From: Nemertoderma westbladi
Taxonomy: Eukaryota; Xenacoelomorpha; Nemertodermatida; Nemertodermatidae
Direction: 5' to 3'
Assembly: GCA_032718475.1 (NCBI GenBank)
Contig: JAUCBJ010008363.1
Span: 293,056 to 357,055, forward strand
DNA length: 64,000 nucleotides
A program made the translations under genes and the position numbers. A model generated the notes under the pieces. That model had not been told where the DNA came from, made no database searches, and saw only the letters and a program-made list of their open reading frames with translations. Shown one piece after another: positions 40,001-52,590 of this stretch (positions within the stretch are counted from its first letter, which is position 1; each line of letters begins with the position of its first letter).

Positions 40001-41996
40001 TGTCAAAATCCTTGGGGTTTTTCAGCAATAATTTATCAAAATATCCTCTGATTTATTTCAAAAACCACATCGATTTTCATATTTATAACTTCTAACCCAC
40101 TCCACGAGATAGATAATCTTAAACGAAAGTCATAAGAACAGGTAACACTTTCATTTATAGAAGTAATCAGCTGTTATTTGCCTCGTCTTTCCCCAGGAGA
40201 TGGATGAATTTTGATTGCGTCAGAACACCCCCTTTTTGAGGCTCTCAGAGTGAAGAGATAAGTAGCCTATTTCCCTGTTAATATTGTTCTGTTGTAGAAT
40301 ATTTATTATAGCTTCATCTTTATTGCTAATGTGGCTGGAGTTAAAGTGATTATGTAATGCAATAATTCCCCTCAAATATCTCAGTTTTTTCATGAATATA
40401 ATAAAGTATTAAAGCCATGTCAAAATCCTTGGGGTTTTTCAGCAATAATTTATCAAAATATCCTCAGATTTTTTACAAAAAACGACATCGATTTTCATAT
40501 TTATAACTTCTAACCCACTCCACGAGATAGAGAATCTTAAACGAAAGTCATAAGAACAGGTAACACTTACATTTATAGAAGTAATCAGCTGTTCTTTGCT
40601 TCGTCTTTCCCCTGGAGATGGATGAATTTTGATTGCGTCGGAACACCCCCTTTTTGAGGCTCTCAGAGTGAAGAGATAAGTAGCCTATCTCCCTGTTAAT
40701 ATTGTTGTATTCTAGAATATTTATTATAGTTTCATCATATTGCCAAAGCGGCTGGAGCCGAAGTTAATATGTGATACAATAATTCACCTCAAATTTCTCA
40801 GCTATTTCATGAATATAATGAGTATTAAAGCTATGTCAAAATCCTTGGGGTTTTTCAGAAATAATTTATCAAAATATCCTCAGGTTTTTTACAAAAAACG
40901 ACATTGATTTTCATATTTATAACTTCTAACCCACTCCACGAGATAGAGAATCTTAAACGAAAGTCATAAGAACAGGTAACACTTTCATTTATAGAAGTAA
41001 TCAGCTGTTATTTGCTTCGTCTTTCCCCAGGAGATGGATGAAATTTGATTGCGTCGGAACACCCCCTTTTTGAGGCTCTCAGAGTGGAGAGAAAAGTAGC
41101 CTATCTCCCTGTTAATATTGTTGTATTCTAGAATATTTATTATAGTTTCATCATATTGCCAAAGCGGCTGGAGCTAAAGTTAATATGTGATACAATAATT
41201 CACCTCAAATTTCTCAGCTATTTCATGAATATAATGAGTATTAAAGCCATGTCAAAATCCTTGGGGTTTTTCAGCAATAATTTATCAAAATATCCTCAGA
41301 TTTTTTACAAAAAACGACATCGATTTTCATATTTATAACTTCTAACCCACTCCACGAGATAGAGAATCTTAAATGAAAGTCAAAAGAGCAGGTAACACTT
41401 ACATTTATAGAAGTAATCAGCTGTTCTTTGCTTCGTCTTTCCCCTGGAGATGGATGAATTTTGATTGCGTCGGAACACCCCTTTTTTGAGGCTCTCAGAG
41501 TGGAGAGATAAGTAGCCTATCTCCCTGTTAATATTGTTGTGTTCTAGAATATTTATTATAGTTTCATCGTATTGCCAAAGCGGCTGGAGCCGAAGTTAAT
41601 ATATGATACAATAATTCACCGCAAATTTCTCAGCTATTTCATGAATATAATGAGTATTAAAGCCATGTCAAAATCCTTGGGGTTTTTCAGCAATAATTTA
41701 TCAAAATATCCTCTGATTTTTTTCAAAAACCACATCGATTTTCATATTTATAACTTCTAACCCACTCCCCGAGATAGAGAATCTTAAACGAAAGTCATAA
41801 GAACAGGTAACACTTTCATTTATAGAAGTAATCAGCTGTTTTTTGCTTCGTCTTTCCCCAGGAGATGGATGAAATTTGATTGCGTCGGAACACCCCCTTT
41901 CTGAGGCTCTCAGAGTGGAGAGATAAGTAGCCTATCTCCCTGTTAATATTGTTATGTTCTAGAATATTTATTATAGTTTCATCGTATTGCCAAAGC
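37050..41996 (+). repeat. 2,496-bp six-monomer tandem duplication
   Basis: Sequence from about 37,050 to 39,545 reappears about 2,496 bp further on, sharing private variants: TCCTCTGATTTATTTC, a CTTTATTGCTAATGTGG monomer, CAGAAATAATTTATC and CACCGCAAATTTC. Identity looks near complete, so the duplication is recent. Exact breakpoints lie within one monomer at each end. Confidence 0.75.
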
Positions 41997-41999
41997 GGC

Positions 42000-44900
42000 T
42001 GGAGCCAAAGTTAATATGTAATGCAATAATTCACCTCAAATATCTCAGCTAGTTCATGAATATAATGAGTATAAAATCCTTGTCAAAATCCTTGGTGATT
42101 TTCAGCAATAAAAAAATTTATTAAAATCTCCTCTGATTTTTTACAAAAAACGACATCGATTTTCATATTCATGACTTCTATCCCACTCCAAGAGATAGTC
42201 AATCTTAAACGAAAGTTAAAAGAACAGGTAACACTGGTAACACAGTGAAGAGATAAGTAGCCTATCTCCCTGTTAATATTGTTGTGTTCTAGAATATTTA
42301 TTATTGTTTCATCGGATTGCCAAAGATACTGGAGCTGAAGTTAATATATAATACAATAATTCACCTCAAATATCTCAGTTTTTTCATGAACATAATGAAG
42401 TATTAAAGCCATGTCAAAATCCTTGGTGTTTTTCAGCAATAATTAATCATAATATCCTTCGACTTTTTTAAAAAACCACATCGATTTTCATATTCATGAC
42501 TTCTATCCCAGTCCACAAGATAAAGAATCTTAAACGAAAGTCAAAAAACAGGTAACACTTACATTTATAGAAGTAATCAGCTGTTATTTGATGCTTCGTC
42601 TTTCACCTGGAGATGGATGAATTTTGATTGCGTCGGAACACCCCCTTTTTGAGGCTCTCAGAGTGAAGAGATAAGTAGCCTATCTCCCTGTTAATATTGT
42701 TGTGTTCTAGAATATTTATTATAGTTTCATCGTATTGCCAAAGCGGCTGGAGCCAAAGTTAATATGTAATGCAATAATTCACCTCAAATATCTCAGCTAG
42801 TTCATGAATATAATGAGTATAAAATCCTTGTCAAAATCCTTGTTGATTTTCAGCAATAAAAAAATTTATTAAAATCTCCTCTGATTTTTTACAAAAAACG
42901 ACATCGATTTTCATATTCATGACTTCTATCCCACTCCAAGAGATAGTCAATCTTAAACGAAAGTCAAAAGAACAGGTAACACTGGTAACACAGTGAAGAG
43001 ATAAGTAGCCTATCTCATTGTTAATATTGTTGTGTTCTAGAATATTTATTATTGTTTCATCGTATTGCTAAAGTGGCTGGAGCTTAATTTATTATGTAAT
43101 ACAATAATTCACCTCATGTATCTCAGCTATTTCATGAACGTATTGATGTATTAAAGCCATGTTAAAATCCTTGGTGTTTTTCAGCATAATTAATCATAAT
43201 ATCCTTCGAATTTTTTAAAAAACCACATCGATTTTCATATTCATGACTTCTATCCCAATCCACAAGATAAAGAATCTTAAACGAAAGTCAAAAAACAGGT
43301 AACACTTACATTTATAGAAGTAATCAGCTGTTATTTGCTTCGTCTTTCCCCTGGAGATGGATGAATTTTGATTGTGTCAGAACACCCCCTTTTAGAGACT
43401 CTCAGAGTGAAGAGATAAGTAGCCTATCTCCCTGTTAATATTGTTGTGTTCTAGAATATTTATTATGGTTTCATCGTATTGCTAATGTGGCTGGAGTTAA
43501 AGTTATTATGTAATGCAATAATTCACCTCAAATATCTAAGTTTTTTCATGAACATAATGAAGTATTAAAGCCATGTCAAAATCCTTGGGGTTTTTCAGCA
43601 ATAATTTATCAAAATATCCTCTGATTTTTTTCAAAAACCACATCGATTTTCATAATTATAACTTCTAACCCACTCCATGAGATAGACAATCTTAAATGAA
43701 AGTCAAAAGAACAGGTAACACTGGTCACACAATAAAGAGATAAGTAGCCTATCTCCCTGTTAATATTGTTGTGTTCTAGAATATTTATTATAGTTTCAAC
43801 GTATTGCCAAAGAGACTGGAGCTGAAGTTAACATATAATGCAACAATTCACCTCAAGTATCTAGGTTTTTTCATGAACATAATGAAGTATTAAAGCCATG
43901 TCAAAATCCTTGGGGTTTTTCAGCAATAATTTATCAAAATATCCTCAGATTTTTTTAAAAAACCACATCGATTTTCATATTCATGACTTCTATCCCAGTC
44001 CACAAGATAAAGAATCTTAAACGAAAGTCAAAAAACAGGTAACACTTACATTTATAGAAGTAATCAGCTGTTCTTTGATGCTTCGTCTTTCCCCAGGAGA
44101 TGGATGAATTTTGATTGCGTCGGAACACCCCCTTTTTGAGGCTCTCAGAGTGAAGAGATAAGTAGCCTATATCCCTGTTAATATTGTTGTGTTCTAGAAT
44201 ATTTATTATTGTTTCATCGTATTGCTAAAGTGGCTGGAGCTTAATTTATTATGTAATACAATAATTCACCTCAAGTATCTCAGCTATTTTATGAACGTAT
44301 TGATGTATTAAAGCCATGTTAAAATCCTTGGTGTTTTTCAGCATAATTAATCATAATATCCTTCGAATTTTTTAAAAAACCACATCGATTTTCATATTCA
44401 TGAATTCTATCCCAATCCACAAGATAAAGAATCTTAAACGAAAGTCAAAAAACAGGTAACACTTACATTTATAGAAGTAATCAGCTGTTATTTGCTTCGT
44501 CTTTCCCCTGGAGATGGATGAATTTTGATTGCGTCGGAACACCCCCTTTTAGAGGCTCTCAGAGTGAAGAGATAAGTAGCCTATCTCCCTGTTAATATTG
44601 TTGTGTTCTAGAATATTTATTATGGTTTCATCGTATTGCTAATGTGGCTGTTGTTAAAGTTATTATGTAATGCAATAATTCACCTCAAATATCTAAGTTT
44701 TTTCATGAACATAATGAAGTATTAAAGCCATGTCAAAATCCTTGGGGTTTTTCAGCAATAATTTATCAAAATATCCTCTGATTTTTTTCAAAAACCACAT
44801 CGATTTTCATAATTATAACTTCTAACCCACTTCATGAGATAGAGAATCTTAAATGAAAGTCAAAAGAACAGGTAACACTGGTCACACAGTAAAGAGATAA

Positions 44901-47900
44901 GTAGCCTATCTCCCTGTTAATATTGTTGTGTTCTAGAATATTTATTATAGTTTCAACGTATTGCCAAAGAGACTGGAGCTGAAGTTAACATATAATGCAA
45001 CAATTCACCTCAAGTATCTAGTTTATTTCATGAACATAATGAAGTATTAAAGCCATGTCAAAATCATTGGTGTTTTTCAGCAATAATTTATCAAAATATC
45101 CTCAGATTTTTTAAAAAAACCACATCGATTTTCATATTCATGACTTCTATCCCAGTCCACAAGATAAAGAATCTTAAACGAAAGTCAAAAAACAGGTAAC
45201 ACTTACATTTATAGAAGTAATCAGCTGTTCTTTGATGCTTCGTCTTTCCCCAGGAGATGGATGAATTTTGATTGCGTCGGAACACCCCCTTTTTGAGGCT
45301 CTCAGAGTGAAGAGATAAGTAGCCTATTTCCCTGTTAATATTGTTGTGTTCTAGAATATTTATTATAGTTTCATCGTATTGCCAAAGCGGCTGGAGCCGA
45401 AATTAATATGTGATACAATAATTCACCTCAAATTTCTCAGCTATTTCATGAATATAATGAGTATTAAAGCCATGTCAAAATCCTTGGGGTTTTTCAGCAA
45501 TAATTTATCAAAATATCCTCTGATTTTTTTCAAAAACCACATCGATTTTCAGATTTATAACTTCTAACCCACTCCATGAGATAGAGAATCGTAAATGAAA
45601 GTCAAAAGAACAGGTAACACTGGTAACACAGTGAAGAGATAAGTAGCCTATCTCCCTGTTAATATTGTTGTGTTCTAGAATATTTATTATAGTTACATCG
45701 TATTGCCAAAGAGACTGGAGCTGAAGTTAATATATAATGCAACAATTTACCTCAAGTATCTAAGTTTTTTCATGAACATAATGAAGTATTAAAGCCATGT
45801 CAAAATCCTTGGGGTTTTTCAGCAATAATTTATCAAAATATCCTAAGATTTTTTACAAAAAACGACATCGATTTTCATATTTATAACTTCTAACCCACTC
45901 CACGAGATAGAGAATCTTAAACGAAAGTCATAAGAACAGGTAACACTTTCATTTATAGAAGTAATCAGCTGTTATTTGCTTCGTCTTTCCCCAGGAGATG
46001 GATGAATTTTGATTGCGTCGGAACACCCCCTTTTTGAGGCTCTCAGAGTGAAGAGATAAGTAGCCTATCTCCCTGTTAATATTGTTGTGTTCTAGAATAT
46101 TTATTATAGTTTCATCGTATTGCCAAAGCGGCTGGAGCCAAAGTTAATATGTAATGCAATAATTCACCTCAAATATCTCAGCTAGTTCATGAATATAATG
46201 AGTATAAAATCCTTGTCAAAATCCTTGGTGATTTTCAGCAATAAAAAAATTTATTAAAATCTCCTCTGATTTTTTACAAAAAACGACATCGATTTTCATA
46301 TTCATGACTTCTATCCCACTCCAAGAGATAGTCAATCTTAAACGAAAGTCAAAAGAACAGGTAACACTGGTAACACAGTGAAGAGATAAGTAGCCTATCT
46401 CCCTGTTAATATTGTTGTGTTCTAGAATATTTATTATTGTTTCATCGTATTGCTAAAGTGGCTGGAGCTTAATTTATTATGTAATACAATAATTCACCTC
46501 ATGTATCTCAGCTATTTCATGAACGTATTGATGTATTAAAGCCATGTTAAAATCCTTGGTGTTTTTCAGCATAATTAATCATAATATCCTTCGAATTTTT
46601 TAAAAAACCACATCGATTTTCATATTCATGACTTCTATCCCAATCCACAAGATAAAGAATCTTAAACGAAAGTCAAAAAACAGGTAACACTTACATTTAT
46701 AGAAGTAATCAGCTGTTATTTGCTTCGTCTTTCCCCTGGAGATGGATGAATTTTGATTGTGTCAGAACACCCCCTTTTAGAGACTCTCAGAGTGAAGAGA
46801 TAAGTAGCCTATCTCCCTGTTAATATTGTTGTGTTCTAGAATATTTATTATGGTTTCATCGTATTGCTAATGTGGCTGGAGTTAAAGTTATTATGTAATG
46901 CAATAATTCACCTCAAATATCTAAGTTTTTTCATGAACATAATGAAGTATTAAAGCCATGTCAAAATCCTTGGGGTTTTTCAGCAATAATTTATCAAAAT
47001 ATCCTCTGATTTTTTTCAAAAACCACATCGATTTTCATAATTATAACTTCTAACCCACTCCATGAGATAGACAATCTTAAATGAAAGTCAAAAGAACAGG
47101 TAACACTGGTCACACAGTAAAGAGATAAGTAGCCTATCTCCCTGTTAATATTGTTGTGTTCTAGAATATTTATTATAGTTTCAACGTATTGCCAAAGAGA
47201 CTGGAGCTGAAGTTAACATATAATGCAACAATTCACCTCAAGTATCTAGGTTTTTTCATGAACATAATGAAGTATTAAAGCCATGTCAAAATCCTTGGGG
47301 TTTTTCAGCAATAATTTATCAAAATATCCTTCGAATTTTTTAAAAAACCACATCGATTTTCATATTCATGAATTCTATCCCAATCCACAAGATAAAGAAT
47401 CTTAAACGAAAGTCAAAAAACAGGTAACACTTACATTTATAGAAGTAATCAGCTGTTATTTGCTTCGTCTTTCCCCTGGAGATGGATGAATTTTGATTGC
47501 GTCGGAACACCCCCTTTTTGAGGCTCTCAGAGTGAAGAGATAAGTAGCCTATTTCCCTGTTAATATTGTTGTGTTCTAGAATATTTATTATAGTTTCATC
47601 GTATTGCCAAAGCGGCTGGGGCCGAAATTAATATGTGATACAATAATTCACCTCAAATTTCTCAGCTATTTCATGAATATAATGAGTATTAAAGCCATGT
47701 CAAAATCCTTGGGGTTTTTCAGCAATAATTTATCAAAATATCCTCTGATTTTTTTCAAAAACCACATCGATTTTCAGATTTATAACTTCTAACCCACTCC
47801 ATGAGATAGAGAATCGTAAATGAAAGTCAAAAGAACAGGTAACACTGGTAACACAGTGAAGAGATAAGTAGCCTATCTCCCTGTTAATATTGTTGTGTTC

Positions 47901-48843
47901 TAGAATATTTATTATAGTTACATCGTATTGCCAAAGAGACTGGAGCTGAAGTTAATATATAATGCAACAATTTACCTCAAGTATCTAAGTTTTTTCATAA
48001 ACATAATGAAGTATTAAAGCCATGTCAAAATCCCTGTTAATATTGTTGTGTTCTAGAATATTTATTATGGTTTCATCGTATTGCTAATGTGGCTGGAGTT
48101 AAAGTTATTATGTAATGCAATAATTCACCTCAAATATCTAAGTTTTTTCATGAACATAATGAAGTATTAAAGCCATGTCAAAATCCTTGGGGTTTTTCAG
48201 CAATAATTTATCAAAATATCCTCAGATTTTTTTAAAAAACCACATCGATTTTCATATTCATGACTTCTATCCCAGTCCACAAGATAAAGAATCTTAAACG
48301 AAAGTCAAAAAACAGGTAACACTTACATTTATAGAAGTAATCAGCTGTTCTTTGATGCTTCGTCTTTCCCCAGGAGATGGATGAATTTTGATTGCGTCGG
48401 AACACCCCCTTTTTGAGGCTCTCAGAGTGAAGAGATAAGTAGCCTATATCCCTGTTAATATTGTTGTGTTCTAGAATATTTATTATTGTTTCATCGTATT
48501 GCTAAAGTGGCTGGAGCTTAATTTATTATGTAATACAATAATTCACCTCAAGTATCTCAGCTATTTCATGAACGTATTGATGTATTAAAGCCATGTTAAA
48601 ATCCTTGGTGTTTTTCAGCATAATTAATCATAATATCCTTCGAATTTTTTAAAAAACCACATCGATTTTCATATTCATGAATTCTATCCCAATCCACAAG
48701 ATAAAGAATCTTAAACGAAAGTCAAAAAACAGGTAACACTTACATTTATAGAAGTAATCAGCTGTTATTTGCTTCGTCTTTCCCCTGGAGATGGATGAAT
48801 TTTGATTGCGTCGGAACACCCCCTTTTAGAGACTCTCAGAGTG
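42000..48843 (+). repeat. Right-hand zone of alternating full and short monomers (about 740-bp dimers)
   Basis: A deleted monomer of about 324 bp, marked by the junction CACTGGTAACACAGTG or CACTGGTCACAC, occurs at about 42,234, 42,982, 43,721, 44,878, 45,619, 46,366, 47,106 and 47,844. Most intervals are 738-748 bp (one full plus one short unit); one is 1,157 bp, which adds a further full monomer. A further truncation at about 48,031 joins TCAAAATCC directly to CTGTTAATATTG. Monomers here are more divergent than in the core. Confidence 0.8.
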
Positions 48844-50115
48844 TTCGCGCTTTCAGACCTTTGGCAGTTTAACCCGCCAATTATGATGTCTTCTAGATAT
48901 TAAATCGCTTTTTAGCCTACGACAAGTATTTGATTCACTACACTAGTCGAAACCAATCCGTGTGCGATCATTCACCCGCTGGTTATACCCGGGAGATTGG
49001 GTTCGACGGTTTAATCTTATTGCTATGTAAGCCTAATGTATTATTCGACTGACAGTATTATATAATCTCTGACAATATTATTCACCTTCGGGGAATATTA
49101 ACAGTTCCTTTAGGACGTGGCGCTCTATCTATATAAACAGAGTTATGACTTAAACTACTCACAACGATATGGTTTAGTTATAATTAACATATATGGCGCA
49201 TTCTTTAGGAAATGCTTCTTTAACAGACTCACTCATACACAATGCTGCACAATACTGCACACTAATCTGCCGATCTTCACTGATTTTAGTCACATATAAA
49301 AGGAACACAGGCTGACTCATGTAGGGTCTATCAAATAACATTAGATTCACTTCAAACCACTTTAACATAAGTCACAATCGTTTATCTGTAACCTTTCTCT
49401 CTTACCTTCGGTATATCAAGAATATTGGGTTTCGGGGTTATTTATCGTTATTCCAAATATAATAATTCATCAACCATATTATGAAGAACTGACAGTAAAT
49501 AGCAGTATAAAACAACAACTGAACACAAATTGTTATGAGTTTGCAATGTTTCAGCAGTCAGTAGTATGCCGTGATGAGTTTTGTAGTTTGGTTAGTTAAA
49601 GGATATATGTCCTTATAATTAAACCTACTAGTGTTGAGCTAAAAAGCAGAAAAGCACAAAACACTATAAAGCCGTTCTTTCGTGGCTTTGAAAAACTCGT
49701 GACTACGAGAATACCAACTACACTTATTCCACGAAGCTCCCGTTCAACACAGAGGATGAGCAGTGAGATAGGAAAATTTCAGTTCAGTAGCTCAGGATTG
49801 GTTAAAATCCAGGATAACTCAAATTCTATTGGGAGATACAAAAACAGGGCTATGACGCAACCCTCTTAGGCTGGTTGGCCGATTAAACAGAGCCCAGATA
49901 ACTGCGTACCGCAAATCAGCCAATGAGCTGATAGCTTGCACTCTTTTAACTATAGATCCCTTTTTGAGTATTTCAGCGACCGGGGGGGAACTGGCCAGCA
50001 AAGCAAACGAACCAGTTATCCCACAAAAGCTTTTACACCGCTCCCAGAAAATGGGATTTAAGTCTATAAAATATACAAAATCACAGTTTCTAAAATATAA
50101 AAATACTCTAAACAG

Positions 50116-50322
50116 TTAGTCTTTCTTGCGTGGACGGCGTTTACGCAGTTTCTTGAGGCTAGCGAGAGTCCTTTTCTCTTTGGGGCGAGCCACTTTATGA
50201 GGAGGGCTGTAGCTCCTAGGCGAAGGGTGCAATATGATTGCATTAGAAGGTTTGGGTTTACGGTCGGTGTCTCGTCCATTTCGATAGGCTTCTCCTCGAG
50301 CTGATTTTCCTCCGCTTGTCAT
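50116..50322 (-). CDS. Small basic open reading frame, unknown (68 aa)
   Basis: This frame starts at ATG and encodes a 68-residue protein without recognisable domains. It is rich in lysine, arginine, proline and serine, and ends in a KKLRKRRPRKKD tail that could act as a nuclear localisation or nucleic-acid-binding signal. A TCTATAAAG motif lies about 170 bp upstream on the same strand (near 50,495), which could be a promoter. It has no neighbouring partner and no homologue that I recognise. A chance frame is quite possible, since the region also holds other short random frames. Confidence 0.2.
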   Translation of the reverse strand: MTSGGKSARGEAYRNGRDTDRKPKPSNAIILHPSPRSYSPPHKVARPKEKRTLASLKKLRKRRPRKKD

Positions 50323-51141
50323 GGGATACGTTCGTTCAAAACTCTCGCAAAGAATAGGGTTTTCTAAGCTTGATATCTTCTTTGAGATTCGAGATTTCTC
50401 AATCGAACTGAGATAAGGCCAATTCGTTTATCGATTGGACTTACTGTTATAACTTACGTTTATCTGAACAAACGCAGATTTCTTTTTTGATCTTTATAGA
50501 ATAGCGTTTAACTTGTTTCGTACAACGCTCTCCTTCACCTTGATGAAGGGTTGTATCGCGTTAAACGGGACGACCATACGGTTGGATAGTGATATTAGGT
50601 GTCCGCGTCATAATCCGGCTAGGTAAGATGGGCGGCTAGGTAGAAATCACTGTCGGAGTGTTACCGATTAATTGTTAGGGTAGCACTAGATCTTTGAACA
50701 GTGAATACAGTCCGTGAGGATCTGCGACACCACCAGGATCGCAGGTCTGAGGTCCAACTGAGGAATGAGGAGGTTTGACCGAGTATTCCGGGACTTTGAT
50801 CGTAGGTTTACTCCAGGATCGTTAGAGCCGAGTGAGCATAGGTGATACGTCAAACAAGTTTCGCTCGAAACTCGAGTAAATATAACAAACACAACTGTGT
50901 TTAACACAACGTTTCCGTGGATGTTTATGTCTTTCCGTTTATTGGCTGGGTCTAGGGCATTTACCATAATAATACCAAAGACGCACGTCTGGTAGGGGAA
51001 ACGCGGGTGATATTTATTTGTTGTTACAATGCTTCTGTCAAGAATTCCAAATATTCGTTGGAGTTACCGCGTTTATTTGTTTCTTTAGTGTCTTTTCTTT
51101 CGAGTCGATTTCGAATAGAAATTTCGCATTCGAATTTCAGT

Positions 51142-51555
51142 TTATGGTTCCGACTCCGCTGGGCAGGATATATAGTCGACATAGTCCGTATTATGTAAAT
51201 CGATAGGATGACCAATAGTTAAGAAGACCATATACGTACCATTACGCTGCGTATATCGAGCGGCGAATTTTCTATAGTCCAACTCGCGCGCGAGCTGCTC
51301 TTGGGACATTGGCGGTTTGATATAACGACCATCGTCCTCCGTAGCAGTTGGACTAACGTCGCCGCCGCCGCGTATTAAGCTATCAACAAACGCTTGTAAA
51401 AGTAGAGTATATCGCTCCCCGATACCAAGACCATCTTCTATCAACTCCGTCATATCTGCTATATATGAGTTTATCCATATTATAATGAGTTTATATTTAG
51501 GCGAGCGGGCGTCGCTGCCTACTCCAATCAACCCCCGGACAGTACGAGATCCTCA
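51142..51555 (-). CDS. ATG-less open fragment, unknown (about 137 codons)
   Basis: The frame is open from after a TGA near 51,556 to a stop at 51,142 and has no ATG start. Its composition is balanced and protein-like, with segments such as KYKLIIIWINSYIADMTELI and FVDSLIRGGG. It could be a decayed exon or a fragment of a mobile-element gene. No family is recognised and no splice partners are obvious. Confidence 0.2.
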
Positions 51556-52284
51556 GCGCCGATGTGTCGTCGCCGCTGTACTTTCGCCAATGACGTAGCC
51601 GCACAACGACAATGACAACCGGCACAAGTCACTCGACTCTCCGTCCCAAAGGCTTAGATATACCTCAGGTTCTTACTGGAGAGTTAGGGTTACTTTCACA
51701 ATTGCGACTCGCTACTGTAAACACACCTTAGTAGTAACATTCGCCTATAAACTCACAAATACCACACACACAACTTGTCACAAATTACACACACTCGGGT
51801 CACTTGTCCGTTAGTCAATGCCTTCCAGAATGTCACTGTATTATTATGTATCCTTGGATACTAGCAGTGCGCTATTTATTCCTATGCTATTCAATGGGAC
51901 AAGCTTTCTATTGTTCTTTTTACTCAATTCTAATTCTAGCGTGGTTGTTGCTATGGTTACATTATGCAAAGCTAGCAGTAGAATTAGGGTAATTCCAATG
52001 CATACAGATCTGGGATGTTATTTAATAGTAATTCTTTAATAGTCAATGTCCTGTTTATACATGACTTTACGAATTTTTATCGGCTATTGACTATGTTTGG
52101 GAGACTTTCGTACACGCATACGCATAATAATATAAATCTCCGCTCCCTTGATCTATTAATTAATGGAATTTTGGGAATGTTATAAATTGCGTGAAATGGC
52201 AATTTATTAAACTCATTAAAAGACATGAATTTAAATTTATTCCCTGAAATTTTATTATTTGATAATTAAATAGACATATTTTGA

Positions 52285-52590
52285 TTCTAGAACATGTCTA
52301 GGGACACAAGATCCTTAATTCTAAGAAAATTGTCTCTTTAAGAATATCGGTAAATGCTACGATATCTTAATTGACTAGAATTGTTGAAGGATCTGAATTT
52401 TACAGATTTTGACTTATTTGATTTGTAAATATTAACTAATTAATATTTGAGATGGGCACCGATTTAATCCAGAACTTGTCTGGGGACGTTAACCACTGAT
52501 TCTATAATTTGTCTTTCAAGTATATCGGTGGGTGCCACAATATCTTAATCGACTAGAATTACAGATGGTCAAAGGGTTTAACAGATTTAT
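52285..52590. repeat. Diverged tandem duplication, period about 185 bp
   Basis: The segment CTAGAACATGTCTAGGGAC through ATATCTTAATTGACTAGAATT (52,287-52,382) recurs as CCAGAACTTGTCTGGGGAC through ATATCTTAATCGACTAGAATT (52,469-52,560). Order and spacing are conserved but substitutions are scattered, so it is old. Confidence 0.7.

Larger units (their letters stand above)
8205..48843 (+). repeat. Satellite DNA array, about 98 head-to-tail monomers of about 416 bp
   Basis: The same unit recurs without inversion for 40.6 kb. Landmarks spaced 415-416 bp apart include GCCAAAGCGGCTGGAGCC, a TCTAGAATATTTATTATAG block, an ATCGATTTTCATAT block and ACAGGTAACACTTAC. The array enters and leaves in mid-monomer (left at CTGTTCTTTGC, right after CTCAGAGTG). 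Monomers are AT-rich with a GC-richer centre that includes a CGGCT/AGCCG dyad. Variants of individual monomers recur in fixed order, giving higher-order repeats. Open frames of 60-62 codons repeat through it, but they begin at TTG, do not join across the 416-bp period and are best explained by homogenised non-coding sequence. A pericentromeric or heterochromatic location is an inference. Confidence 0.97.

Noticed and set aside
8772-47792. Repeated 60-101 codon frames in the satellite (KRLEPKLIC... family)
   Set aside because: They start at TTG or at chance ATGs, have low-complexity AT-rich composition, appear once per monomer because the DNA is repeated, and cannot join because 416 is not a multiple of three.
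8205-48843. CRISPR array
   Set aside because: Units are about 416 bp and repeat throughout without unique spacers, and the context is eukaryotic.
8205-48843. CENP-B box in the monomer (CTTCGTCTTTCCCCAGG)
   Set aside because: It matches the TTCG start but lacks the central A and the CGGG end of the box.
49819-52039. Other 60-93 codon frames in the spacer
   Set aside because: Short, overlapping on both strands, no family motif, many from alternative starts.
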